Source: Cryptomeria japonica (lineage: Eukaryota; Streptophyta; Pinopsida; Cupressales; Cupressaceae). From it: a stretch of 64,000 bases of DNA. The notes below the pieces were generated by a model. The model ran no database searches. It saw nothing but the letters and a program-made list of their open reading frames with translations, and was not told where the DNA came from. The position numbers were made by a program, and so were the translations under genes. Below are positions 1 to 10,091 of the stretch, one piece after another (positions within the stretch are counted from its first letter, which is position 1; each line of letters starts with the position of its first letter). The stretch spans positions 470,140,573-470,204,572 of the forward strand of contig NC_081409.1 in NCBI RefSeq assembly GCF_030272615.1, written 5' to 3'.

Positions 1-815
1 ACGCATAATTTATGCATGGAAAACCTCAAAGAGGAAAAACCATGGTGGGATTTGTGACCCACAATATCAACTCACTGGCCATATGAAAGGACATTACATA
101 AAATAGGGGCCTGCACATGCAGGAAGGCACACTGCCTAGATCACATTGCTTATCACAAAAGGAGTCTCACTGACTACAAGCTTCTACTGAAATAAAATAG
201 TAATAATGAACTCACAAAATGCATCTACTATGCCAAAAAGACTTCTGGTTATAGTTCTGCTCTATACCACTTCATCGACCTTGAACACTTCTATCGGTAT
301 CTCCTCTCCTCCAAGAATGATTTCCAAACTATCTACAAATCATTGCATGATATAAAATTCACATACAAATGATATAAATACATATACTTCACATTACATA
401 GTCTCCTATATCCTTATTACAATCTTTCTCATCTATCTTTATAATGACCTTAACAAACTGACCTATATACCCTTCACAAACAATATGCCTTATGTCGACT
501 TACAATGCATTACAAAAGATATAGAATGTCGGCCTTATGTAATAATTACAAAATGATTTTATAAATAAAAAATCGTTCGGTTCCAAGCCTGATGTCGGCT
601 TCACTAAAGTGTTGGATGTTAGTGTTAGTGCCGGTGTCGGTGCCAGTGTAACCCTAGATTCTCCAATGTTGGTGTCTGCTGGTGAATGCCTCCTAATGTC
701 GGTGTATGTTGGTGTATGCCTCCTTATGAATCTTTTTAACAAGTTACCATGTTGCCATGTTGCCACGTTGCCATCAATGACAACATATGAATCCAATGAG
801 TGTCAATTGCCAACA
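1..815 (-). repeat. 3' LTR of A-prime (truncated at window edge)
   Basis: It aligns with 12800-13596 over its whole length. Shared blocks include the 'gaggaaaaaccatggtggga' region and the end 'tgtcaattgccaaca'. The first base of the window corresponds to about position 12800, so roughly 150 bp of this LTR lie to the left. Confidence 0.85.
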
Positions 816-829
816 ATCTCCCCCTTTGG
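816..829 (-). other. Polypurine tract of A-prime
   Basis: On the minus strand this reads CCAAAGGGGGAGAT directly before the LTR start TGTTGG. It is the expected plus-strand primer site and is the same motif as in Copia A, B and C here. Confidence 0.75.
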
Positions 830-1095
830 CATTGATGGCAACACTCATGTGAAAAATGGATTCCCTGCCGGTTGAACCTGAAGTATGCTCCCCCTGAGCA
901 ATACACTCCTTTTTGATATCCTTCCCATATTTTTTTGTCTGATATTTTTCACATTATATACACCTCCCCTTTGGCATCAATGCCAAAGATCGGTGAAAGA
1001 ATTAAAAGAATGAATAAATACAAATTAATTTACCGAAGCTTGACCAATTTCATAATTTCTGGGTAAGCCTTGTCTAGCAACTGTAAATATGTATC
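830..1095 (-). other. 3' untranslated region of A-prime with a second PPT-like site
   Basis: No coding is visible. The plus strand has 'ctccccctgagc' near 890 and 'cctcccctttggcatc' near 963. The latter overlaps an inverted repeat, TTTGGCATCAATGCCAAA, at 970-987. Similar hairpin plus purine-tract modules lie upstream of the PPT in the Copia elements of this window. Confidence 0.5.
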
Positions 1096-1806
1096 TTAGC
1101 CAGTTCTGAAGGTATCAGATATGGATACAAGTCCACTCAGTAAATGTGCAAATGTTTCCTTCTCTTTAACTTCTATTGGTGTTGGCTTAGAAATCATATC
1201 CATACATTCCCTCTTATGTACACAGAGTGAATCTAATCTTGGACTCACCAATCCTCTAAGACTCTTTTCTCTCCGAATGATCTTGTCTCTTTCATTCTCA
1301 AAAGAAAAAATTTGGTTCTCCAAAGACAAAATTTGTCCATCAACAAATGTTGTTAGTGAGGTTAATCCATCAAAAGAATTTGCAATATTGGTAACCTTAT
1401 CATGTAACTCCTTTAATCTGCTATCTACATTTGTTGTAAGAGTTTCTATGTTACAATAGACCCTGTAGATATTTGTACACTATTTCAAACAATTCTCAAT
1501 AAGAATCAATTTTCCTTCAATTTTCTTCTTCACTATTTCAATAAGCGGATCAAAAGTGGCTCTTTTAGCCATAGTAAGTCTCTCAAGTTCCTGTCGGTCT
1601 GAAATTTTCTGCAAAGATTGAAATTTGTTAGATATATGCTTAGCTAATGCCTTGAGCTTGTCAGAAGGGCTTTCTTCATTTTCAATCTGACAATCAGGAA
1701 TTAGTTTGTGCAACATTGTGATTGAGTGATCTATTATTCCTTTATCTGTTGATCCCTCCTTTATTAGTTTATGAGTAGCCATCATCATTAACTCAGTGGG
1801 ACTCAT
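1096..1806 (-). pseudogene. A-prime protein, C-terminal helical region
   Basis: Two open segments (1480-1806 and 1096-1329) share one minus-strand frame and are separated by a stop near 1479. The translation is lysine/glutamate rich and probably helical, with heptad-like stretches such as 'SLENQIFSFENERDKI'. No enzymatic motif is visible. It lies directly downstream of the 503-residue frame of the same element, so it is most likely the C-terminal tail of one long protein broken by a frameshift near 1810-1990. I do not recognise the family. It could be a structural (gag-like) or accessory protein of the non-autonomous element. Confidence 0.45.
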
Positions 1807-1991
1807 CTTAGTGATTGATTTCTTCTCAACTTGAAAAGTGTCAATTTCTAAAACCTTTGCTGGGGAATCAATATAACTGTCGGTATAGTCTCATTTCCCT
1901 TTACCTTATCCTCCTTAGCACTGGTGGCTTCACCACTTGATGTAATATCTATTACTGTCGATGGAGTATTATCCACAGTATTGTCAGTACC

Positions 1992-3503
1992 CTATATATT
2001 GCCTTGTTCAAAAGTTGTCTCTAGCGGTATTGACTGTACACTCTTCTTTATTGTTGATGGTGTCTGTATACTTATAGTTATTGTCAGTTTATTCAAAATT
2101 GGAGCCAAACTATCCAAAATACCTTTCAGTTTAGATCTATCTGGGATGGTGGAAGTTGTTGCTTTTACAAATTCTTCTTGGGAGGTGAGAATACCAGGAT
2201 TCTTTTGGAAGAATTGGGTCCAACCATCTTTGGTCTCATTTACTACCTCATTTACTCTGCCCAACATTAGGCTTATTTGCAGGGGTATGCTACTAAAAAT
2301 TGTTCTGTTTGCAACATCAATGCATTGTTTCATTTCCTCATTGTTTATTGAACCACACATACCCAAAAGTTCTAATTCCTTAATTTCTCTATCCCTCTTG
2401 ATTGCATAAAGTCTTCTAGCATCTAATTCATTATACACTGAAAGATGAATTTCCTTCAAAATTTCTACTAAGGCTTTCTTATATATATCTATGTGTAAAA
2501 ATATTGCCTCTTCAATCTCATTCTGCTCATTATCTTCTAAATCTTCATAGTAAATGGATACATATTTCAAAATTTCATCCTTGGTTATTTCATTGATTAA
2601 TTCAGCACAGGTGATTGTAGCCTTACTAGATTTAGTAGCATCATCACTCTTCTTCTTCTTGTTGTGGGTTGTTGGAGTGGATGTGACTAGTTTCCTCTTC
2701 TGAATAGGTTTCCTTGCCGGAGGTGGGGGTGCAGTAGGTTTTGTTACTTTTCTCACAATCTTTCTCCTTGGCTCCACCTTCTTCTCTTCTACAGGAGGTT
2801 GGTCAACTTTCTTTCTTTGTACCCCTTTGAATGCTAGAGGTTCATTATCCTCTGGTTCAGAGTTAGAAGTGACAGAACAAATGAAAGTTTTGGGCCTCTT
2901 TGCCTCAGGAGCACTAACCATTGCCGATTCCTTCATCGGTTTGGATCCAAAACCCAGTTGAGTGTTTATCTTATGGATTACATTCTGTACAAATGCAGAC
3001 ATCTTATCAATTTTCTTCTCTCTTGTTTTCCTATCGAAGCCAATCTTGACTTCAAGAGCCTTTTCTTCAGCAGTACCAAAGTGTTTTGTCTTATCATCCA
3101 ATGGAGCTTCACGAAGCATTTTTGCATAAAGTTCAAAAATGCTATCATCCACTTCATATCCAAGCTCAGTGATCCATAAGGTCCTAGGTTCTACTACCTC
3201 CATAAGAGTTTCATCAGTCTTCACCATAAAATAGATATCAGTGGAGTACTTCTCCACAATATGCTTTGATATTCTTTCCCTCTGTCTCATATTCTCCTGA
3301 AATGTTTTGAAATAGCCCCAAAGCTTTTCATCCCTACTGGTACCAAGACTAGTGATTGCTTCCTTGATTTCCATACCTACCAATATGTCATGATCCCAAT
3401 GCTTCTTCCCTAGACTAGGTAGCTCATTTATGAAGTAAAGCATTAAAAAAACAATGAGATTTCTGAAGCTAAAAGTTCCTTTCTTAACACTTGATCTTTC
3501 CAA
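1992..3503 (-). CDS. Large unknown protein of A-prime (503 codons open)
   Basis: This is the longest uninterrupted frame of A-prime. Residues 1 to about 230 look globular/helical (W and hydrophobic clusters such as 'PRTLWITELGYEVDD'). Residues about 230-300 form a basic, proline-rich linker ('PPPPARKPIQKRK', 'NKKKKSDD') that could act as a nuclear localisation or nucleic-acid-binding tail. The remainder is acidic and helical. No zinc finger, protease or polymerase motif is present. The frame probably continues upstream: 3574-3740 is coding-like but in another frame, so the given start is only the first start after a break. Function unknown; a gag-like or accessory role is inference from position alone. 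Confidence 0.5.
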   Translation of the reverse strand: MERSSVKKGTFSFRNLIVFLMLYFINELPSLGKKHWDHDILVGMEIKEAITSLGTSRDEKLWGYFKTFQENMRQRERISKHIVEKYSTDIYFMVKTDETLMEVVEPRTLWITELGYEVDDSIFELYAKMLREAPLDDKTKHFGTAEEKALEVKIGFDRKTREKKIDKMSAFVQNVIHKINTQLGFGSKPMKESAMVSAPEAKRPKTFICSVTSNSEPEDNEPLAFKGVQRKKVDQPPVEEKKVEPRRKIVRKVTKPTAPPPPARKPIQKRKLVTSTPTTHNKKKKSDDATKSSKATITCAELINEITKDEILKYVSIYYEDLEDNEQNEIEEAIFLHIDIYKKALVEILKEIHLSVYNELDARRLYAIKRDREIKELELLGMCGSINNEEMKQCIDVANRTIFSSIPLQISLMLGRVNEVVNETKDGWTQFFQKNPGILTSQEEFVKATTSTIPDRSKLKGILDSLAPILNKLTITISIQTPSTIKKSVQSIPLETTFEQGNI

Positions 3504-3740
3504 GATTCAACATTAGTTCACTTCTCAGCCATTGTCATTATTTCTTCATAATATACCCTACTGGATGTTGGTTTCACAACCTTATGTCGGGTAAACCTTT
3601 ATCAATGATTAAGACAACTCTCCAGATCTCTTCTAGATCTCTTTCAGACTCCTCCGGGGAATATGCGATATTTGCAATAGATTTGCCAACCCCTGAGGCG
3701 TATGCCTCAGTTATTGATAGAATTTCCTGTCGATGCAGGA
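3504..3740 (-). pseudogene. A-prime coding segment adjoining the Copia A insertion
   Basis: An open minus-strand stretch with an acidic helical motif ('SPEESERDLEEIWRVV') lies between the insertion point of Copia A at 3740 and the 503-codon frame. It ends in a stop and is offset from the next frame, so at least one frameshift lies near 3500-3575. On the other side of the insertion (11466 onward) coding-like sequence resumes on the same strand, consistent with one original protein split by the nested element. Confidence 0.45.
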
Positions 3741-5110
3741 TGATGGTATGATGAAAGAATAAGTATCTGGTCAACTACTAAGAGGGGGGGTGAATCAGTA
3801 GATAGAAAAATTGATACAAACTTCACCAATCTCAAAAATCAATCTCTCAAAGTAAACTTAGAACTAACAATGTAATATCTCTCTCAAGATAAAACCTCAT
3901 AGGATAAACCGGTTGACTGTTACAACAAATTAATAGTAAACAACTTCTTCATTTCTCAATGCTTTCGGTTATCATGACTTATCAAAATATTTAAGTAGTT
4001 AAGTAAATCAACCATGAAAATATAACCACAAAAACATTCACCACTTGACACAAAAATATTTTTTACGTGGAAACCAAAATAGGTAAAAACCACGGTGAGA
4101 TGAGACTCACAAGATAACTATCTGAACTCTTCTGAAGTTCACCCTATTAGGAGCCTAGCCTATTAAAGCTTAACAAAAAGTCTTGTCAAGAACTGATCCT
4201 ATTAGGAATCACCTGGTTAAGGGATCGACTACAAATGCCTTGTTAGAAGCAATACCTTGTAAGGAGTAACCTCGGTAGAGGATTTGAAAATCCAATCTAA
4301 TGGATCACCTTGTTAAAGGATTTGAATAACACCAAGCTTGTTAGAGCTTACCTAGTTAGGAGATTTCAATTCTATTGTAATTGTTAGAAAATAACAGGAG
4401 TTTGTTGATCTATTTGAATAGCACTACACTTGCTTGATCAGATCCACTTCATGCTCCTATCTACCTTTACTCAAACTACAGATACATCATCCAGTTCAGC
4501 AACCACACACTCAACTAATCTATGCTCACTCTTTGCCAACTCATTAAACTAAACAACTTCATCGACCTTACAAACAAATCAATTAGGTTGGTAACACAAC
4601 AAAAACCTAATTATCATAGAGATTATAAACAAATCGGTTCAAGTATGACCATTGGATTACATAATAGTCTCTACATATCAATCAAGAAAACCTTGATCGC
4701 TCCTTGATCACCACTTCATCTAACTTAGTAACTCATCACGTGCTTTGCATTAGATGCAATACATTTTCTCATCCCCTAGACAAAAACCATTACAACAACT
4801 CACCAAAATCTCTTGAAACTGTCTTCATACAATAATCATACTTGTCATAATCATTACCACTCATCATTAGATCATAAACCAATATAACCAATTCACCAAA
4901 CTAAATCAGTTAGGGTTTATAAAAAAATAGGTAGGGTTTACCAGTTACATCAATAGATAAGGTTTACATCAGTTACTGGTTCACTCCATAAAGTCTTCCT
5001 ATCAGTTTGAGTAACAATATTACAACAATATCAACAATATCATTACTGGTTAATTGACATCAATGACAACATAACATATCATTAATGCAATCTTCATGCA
5101 AATTCCAACA
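3741..5110 (-). repeat. 3' LTR of Copia A
   Basis: It matches 10092-11465 along its length. On the minus strand it begins TGTTGG and ends ...CCATCA. The partner copy has a decayed end (CCATTA). Both carry many CCGGT/CGGTT-type words, several turned into TGGT or CAGT in one copy, as expected from methylated-CpG decay. Confidence 0.9.
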
Positions 5111-5124
5111 ATCTCCCCCTTTGG
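5111..5124 (-). other. Polypurine tract of Copia A, LTR-proximal
   Basis: Minus-strand CCAAAGGGGGAGAT lies immediately before the LTR. Confidence 0.75.
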
Positions 5125-5595
5125 ATTGCATAGCAATCTCTACACATCAATCAAGAAAACCTTGATTTCTCCTTGATCACCACTTCATCGAACTAAGTAA
5201 CTCATCACGTGCTTTGCATTAGATACAATACATTTTCTCATTCCCTAGACAAAAACCATTACAAAAACTCACCAAAATATCTTGGAATTGTCCTCATACA
5301 ATAATCATACGTGTCATAATCATTATCGCTCATCATCAGATCATAAACTAATATAACCAATTCACCAAACTTAATTGGTTAGGGTTTATCAAAAACAACA
5401 GGTAGGGTTTACCGATTACATCAATAGATAAGGTTTACATCGGTTACCGGTTCACTCCATAAATTCTTCCTACCCATTTCAGTAACAATATTACAACAAT
5501 ATCAATAATATCATTACCGGTTAATTGACATCAGTGACAACATAACATATCATTAATGCAATCTTCAAGCAAATGCTAACAATCTCCCCCTTTGA
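5125..5595 (-). repeat. Duplicated partial U3 plus second PPT of Copia A
   Basis: 5125-5581 repeats the U3 end of the 3' LTR (about 4652-5110), including 'caatcaagaaaaccttgat' and the closing 'gctaaca'. A second polypurine tract (5582-5595) follows. The junction lies within the shared bases 'ttggatt' of the PPT and LTR. The result is PPT, partial U3, PPT, full LTR in element orientation. It was probably made by aberrant strand transfer during reverse transcription. Confidence 0.75.
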
Positions 5596-5912
5596 AATTG
5601 ATGGCAATACAAATATCAATACCATTGATTGTTGCGTGATTGTGAATAGGAATCTTGGTTTACATTACCAAGTATTCACCATGCTCTCCATGTCTTTAGC
5701 TTGTCGCTGGTTCTCCTTCCCATAATCATATAATTTTTCTCCCCTTTGACAGCAATGCCAAATTTAAAGTAAAACATGTAATGTCAAATTTCACTGTGCA
5801 TCATCAACATTATGCAACTTGATGCTCCCCCTATGGAATAAATCCACTTCTACACCAATCCTTCTATAAAATTCTACAAGTAGCTCCAGGATTGATGTAA
5901 TCTACATCATAC
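5596..5912 (-). other. 3' untranslated region of Copia A
   Basis: No coding is seen. Further PPT-like tracts occur ('tctcccctttgacagcaatg' near 5740 and 'gctccccctatgg' near 5823), one overlapping the TTTGNCANCAATGCCAAA hairpin motif found in the other elements. Confidence 0.5.
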
Positions 5913-6567
5913 TTAATTGACTTCATGAAGAGGGATAACCCCTAACTAACTTCTAAGATACTCAAAAGTAGTCTTAGGTAGAGATTTAGTAAAAGTATCT
6001 GCAAGCTGCTCCTTGGTAGAAACATGCTCCGAGATCACATCTTTACTCTGTACTTTTTCCCTCAAGAAATGATATTTCAATTCAATATGTTTGGTTTGTG
6101 TGTGCAAAACATGATTCTTGGAAATATTTATGGCACTTTTATTATCACATAAAATCTTTATGTTCGGAAATCTTCATCTTAAAACCTTCCAAAATGTGCC
6201 TCATCCATATAGCCTGTGTACAATTCATGTAAGCTGCAACATACTCATCTTCAGTAGAAGATTGTGAAGTACAACTCTGCTTCTTACTACTCCATGAAAC
6301 AAGTCTTCCTCCAAGAAAAAATGCTCCACCCATTGTGCTTTTCTGTTCATCAACATTTCCTACCCAATCTACATCTATGTACACCTTCAAGTCAAAATTT
6401 CCTCCATATGGATACCATAACCCATAATCAACAGTACCTTTCAGATATCTAAAAATTATTTTGGTTACTATCAAATGTGTTTCCTTAGGATTCTTCTGGA
6501 ATCTAGCAACTATGCCAACTACATGAGCTGTCCAGTCTATTGTGAACAGCATAGTGCAATTTCCCAA
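5913..6567 (-). pseudogene. Copia A RNase H and polyprotein C-terminus
   Basis: Motifs of Copia RNase H are visible: 'VYIDVDWVGNVDEQKST' with 'GGAFFLGGRLVSWSSKKQ', then 'EDEYVAAYMNCTQAIWM'. After a frameshift near 6150 the usual tail 'ILCDNKSAINISKN' and 'HTQTKHIELKYHFLRE' follows, ending near 'LGVIPLHEVN' and a stop at 5913. RNase H removes the RNA template strand during reverse transcription. A second frameshift near 6570 separates it from the RT frame. The usual acidic residues are largely present, but the reading frame is broken. Confidence 0.8.
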
Positions 6568-6580
6568 TCATTGACCTATA

Positions 6581-7615
6581 TTACTTCTCATCAATAGATT
6601 TGGACTCATCTTCCTTAGACAACTTACAACTTGTAACCATAGGTGTCCCAACTGGTTTATAGTCACTAATGCCAAATGTCTTCAAGACCTCTTTCACATA
6701 CTTGGACTGTGTGACAAAAATACCATTCTTCATTTTATGTATTTGCAAGCCTATGAAAAAATTTATTTCTCCCACTAAATACATTTCAAACTCATTTTTC
6801 ATTTCATCTGCAAAACTATTCCTCAAGTCATCATTACCTCCAAATATGATATCATCAACAAATACTTCACTGACTAGTATTTTATCTCCTTCAGATTTGA
6901 GATAAATGTTACTATCATTAGTGGTTCTTAGAAATCCTATCTTCATCAAATGTGTATGAATCCTTTCATACCATGTTCACAATGTCTTCTTTAATCCATA
7001 TAAAGCTTTATGTAATCTTCATACCATGTCTTTCTTATCAGTCGGAGCATAACCATCTGGCTACTCAATGTATTCTTCTTCTTCTAGTATCCCATTTAAA
7101 AATATAGACTTAGCATCCATCTGGTATACCTTGAATTTCTTGTGTGCTACAAATGCAAGTAAAATTTTGACACCTTCTAATCTTGCCACTGGTGCAAAAG
7201 TCTCACCATAGTCTTCTCCTTCCTCTTGTGCATAACCTTTGAAAACCAACCTTTCTTTGTTGCAAACTACAACACCATCTTCATTCAACTTGTTCTTGAA
7301 TACCCACTTAGTACCTATTACATTTTTATTTACTGGTCAAGGTACTAGGGTCCATGTGTTGTTATTCTCAATTTGATCTAATTCCTCCTCCATAGCTTTA
7401 ACCCAATGATCATCACCAAATGTTTCTTTAGCAGTTCTTGGTTCAATAGTGGAGATCATGCAAGAATTCTCTCTGATTCTTCTTCTGGTTAGTACTCCAC
7501 AATCCTTATCCCCAATAATCTATTCAGGATTGTGATTTAGTCTCACATATCTTGGAATAACATGATCATTATCTTTAGGTTCAACTTCTTCATTATCATC
7601 ATCTTCTTCTGAATT
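6581..7615 (-). pseudogene. Copia A reverse transcriptase
   Basis: Copia RT signatures in order: 'NNTWTLVP', '[14 protein letters not shown]', '[20 protein letters not shown]', '[13 protein letters not shown]', 'RLHKALYGLKK', 'VSEVFVDDIIFGG' and 'YKPVGTPM'. The active-site pair in FVDD is kept. Stops interrupt the frame, for example just before 'PDGYAPTDKKD' and in the 'LYGLKKTL' region. RT copies element RNA into DNA in cytoplasmic particles. It is in frame with the upstream integrase, protease and gag segments. Confidence 0.85.
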
Positions 7616-7618
7616 TAT

Positions 7619-8746
7619 CTATTCTGATTGAAGTGGTACATCAATATTTGCTTTGCCGGTTTCAGATTTCATAGTTTCTGGTTCAAAAAACAAAATGCAA
7701 GGATCTTCATCCTTTTTCTCTAAACTAGTTTCCTCTGAGACTTTAGGATTTTCATCCACTCGAACATCAACATTCTCAATAATTCTCTGTGTCCAGTTAT
7801 TAAAACACTTGTAGGCCTTACTCTTGGTGGAATAGCCAAGAAATATACCTTCATCACTTTTAGCCTCAAATTTGTTAATATAATCACCTCTCTTAATAAA
7901 ACATTTGCTTTCAAATATTCTGAAATAACTAACATCAGATGATCTACCATACCAATATTCATAAGGAGTCTTGTCCTTACCTCTCTTTACCAAAATCTGG
8001 TTCATAGTGTAGATAGTTTTACTGACAGATTCTCTCTAGAAAATTTTCGCTGCACCTCCTTGTATCAACATCGTCCTAGTAGCTTCAACATCTGACCGAT
8101 TGTTTCTCTCTATGATACCATTCCATTGTGGTGTCCTAGGTGTAGAAAGCTGTTGTTTGATACCATTTTCTTCACAATACCTAGTGAATTCCTCAGAATT
8201 AAATTCACCACCCTGATTTTTCCTCAAACACTTTATCTTCTTACGTCTCTCTTTCTCAGCTAAGGCCTTGAATTCCTTGAACTTACCAAAAGCTTCAGCC
8301 TTATCCTTCAAGAATGTGACCCACATCATCCTTGAGAAATCATCAGTGAAGATCATAAAATATCTGTCACCTTGAATACTTTTTGTTCTTATTGGTCCAC
8401 AAAGATCTGTATGAACCAAATCTGACAAATGTTCCACTGAAAAAGATTTGCTCTTGAAAGTTGAGGATGTCATCTTTCCTAATTGATATTCTTTGTATAG
8501 AGCATTAACCGGTTTGTCTAACTGAGGCAAACCTCTCATTGTCCTAGACTTACTCACTATAACAATGCTATCAAAGTTTATATGATAAAATCTCCTATGC
8601 CAAAGCCAACTATCATATATCTTTGCAATTAAATAGTTGCTGACTTTAGGATTAAGGTGAAACAAGTTACCTTTAGTTTGCTTCCCGATTATAATCAGTT
8701 CACCTTTTTTGCCATAGATTTTGAACATGCCATTTTTAAACTCCAA
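7619..8746 (-). pseudogene. Copia A integrase with catalytic Asp to Asn change
   Basis: The N-terminal pre-integrase region has 'SWLWHRRFYHINFDS' but its CxxC is damaged ('ALYKEYQLGK'). The rve core shows 'VHTDLCGPIR', then 'CLRKNQGGEFNSEEF', then 'PQWNGIIERNNR'. The family norm at the second position is 'LRSDxGGEF', so the second catalytic Asp is Asn here and the enzyme would be inactive. The C-terminal region has 'DEGIFLGYSTKSKAY', typical of Copia integrases. A stop lies at 8034-8036. Confidence 0.85.
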
Positions 8747-8749
8747 TGA

Positions 8750-9125
8750 TTATCCTCTTTCATTGAGTTGTGCCACACTTAAAAGATTATTCTTTAAACC
8801 TTCAGCCCAATAGACATCATCTACACTACTCTTTCCATTAAGAGAAATAGTTCCCTTACCTTTAACCATGTAGGGTGAGTCATTAGAAAATCTTACAACT
8901 CCACCATCAAATTCCTTCAGAGAAACAAATTTCCTCCAATCACCGGTCATGTGATGTGAACAACCACTATCAATGATCCAATCATCAGAGTTATCCATCT
9001 TGGATACTAATGCCTCCTAGTCTGGCATCTCTTCTTTAATGGCTACAAACACAATGTCTTCAATAGCATCACCATAAGATTCCTCACCAGTTTTACCACC
9101 ATCAACAACAATAAGACAATCTCTT
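8750..9125 (-). pseudogene. Copia A aspartic protease
   Basis: 'DWIIDSGCSHHMTGD' is the Copia retropepsin active site (D-S-G), followed by 'GKGTISLNGKSSVDDVYW' and 'LKNNLLSVAQLNERG', the usual run into the integrase region. It would cleave the gag-pol polyprotein. It is in frame with gag upstream (stops at about 9018 and 9158) and with integrase downstream (stop at 8747-8749). The catalytic motif itself is intact. Confidence 0.85.
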
Positions 9126-10030
9126 TTGCCTTTACCCTTGTATTTCTTGAATTTCTCTCATTTGTGCTCATTATCACCATTAGGACAGTTAGCAAAAAAG
9201 TGTCCAATGTTGTTGCATGCAAAACATTTCAAAGGTAATTTACCTCTATATTTACCTATATGTCTAGGCAACCACTTGGACAACAATTCTTCAATCTCAA
9301 CTAAATTGTCTTTATCATCAGCTTCTCTTCTAGATTTGGATTCATAACTATGACTGGCACCTCTACTTTTCCTCATAGATGGGTTAGAAATAGAAGCTCT
9401 AAATGCAGACTCATATTTCTGTACACTACCATCATAGCCATTTAATTCAAAAGTAGTAAGCTTGCCAAAGATGGAGTCAAGAGTTACCTTAGTTTTGTCA
9501 ATGGACTTCAGCTCCTGAATAGTTGCAACTCGGATAGCATATACTGATAGTAGGGTTCTCAATACCTTACTGATCAATGTGGAATCTTCCACTTTACCTC
9601 CCACACTCTTAATTTCACCGACTATATCTTTTATCCTTTGACCATACAACTAGATATTCTCACCTTTAGCCATCCGCATATCATCAAACTTTCCTCTTAG
9701 ACTCTCTTCTTTAGCAATCTTAACATGTTCATCACCGCTATAAAAAATTTCAAGTTTTTTCCATACCTCATATGCAGTTTCAAGACCATGAACATCTACA
9801 TACTCTGCATCAGACAAAGAACTAATAATAGCCTCCAATGCTTGATGATTTTCTTCTTGCTCTTTCTTTTGATCATCAGTCAACATTCCAATAGGTGCAA
9901 CATACTTAGTATCAACATGTTCCCAATATTGACTTCCTAGACTGTTGATATAAATTTTCAATCTATCACTCCATATCTTGTAGTTCTCTCTATTAAACTT
10001 CAGACCTTCCTTCTTCATCATGATCTGCAA
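9126..10030 (-). pseudogene. Copia A gag (UBN2-type with one zinc knuckle)
   Basis: The start at 10030 lies about 50 bases downstream of the PBS. The N-terminus 'LKFNRENYKIWSDRLKIYI' and 'ETAYEVWKKLEIFYSGDE' match the UBN2/gag_pre family of plant Copia capsids. A stop at 9650-9652 divides it. The second half has 'KVLRTLLSVYA' and an intact CX2CX4HX4C zinc knuckle, 'CFACNNIGHFFANC', near 9183-9224. Gag forms the particle and packages RNA. Only one stop precedes the knuckle, so this is among the better preserved parts of the element. Confidence 0.85.
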
Positions 10031-10077
10031 GATCTTTACCTCAAGTTGTTAGGCTTAAACCTTAGAGGACCTGATAT

Positions 10078-10089
10078 GCTCTGATACCA
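10078..10089 (-). other. Primer-binding site of Copia A
   Basis: The minus strand reads TGGTATCAGAGC, a perfect match to the plant initiator tRNA-Met 3' end. Two bases (AT) separate it from the LTR. Confidence 0.9.
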
Positions 10090-10091
10090 AT

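Noticed and set aside
1924-2409. 161-codon open frame on the plus strand
   Set aside because: It lies opposite the 503-codon A-prime frame and has no motif; an antisense shadow.
10078-10089. Possible tRNA gene near initiator-Met-like sequence (also at other PBS sites)
   Set aside because: Only the 12-base primer complement is present, next to an LTR; there is no cloverleaf.
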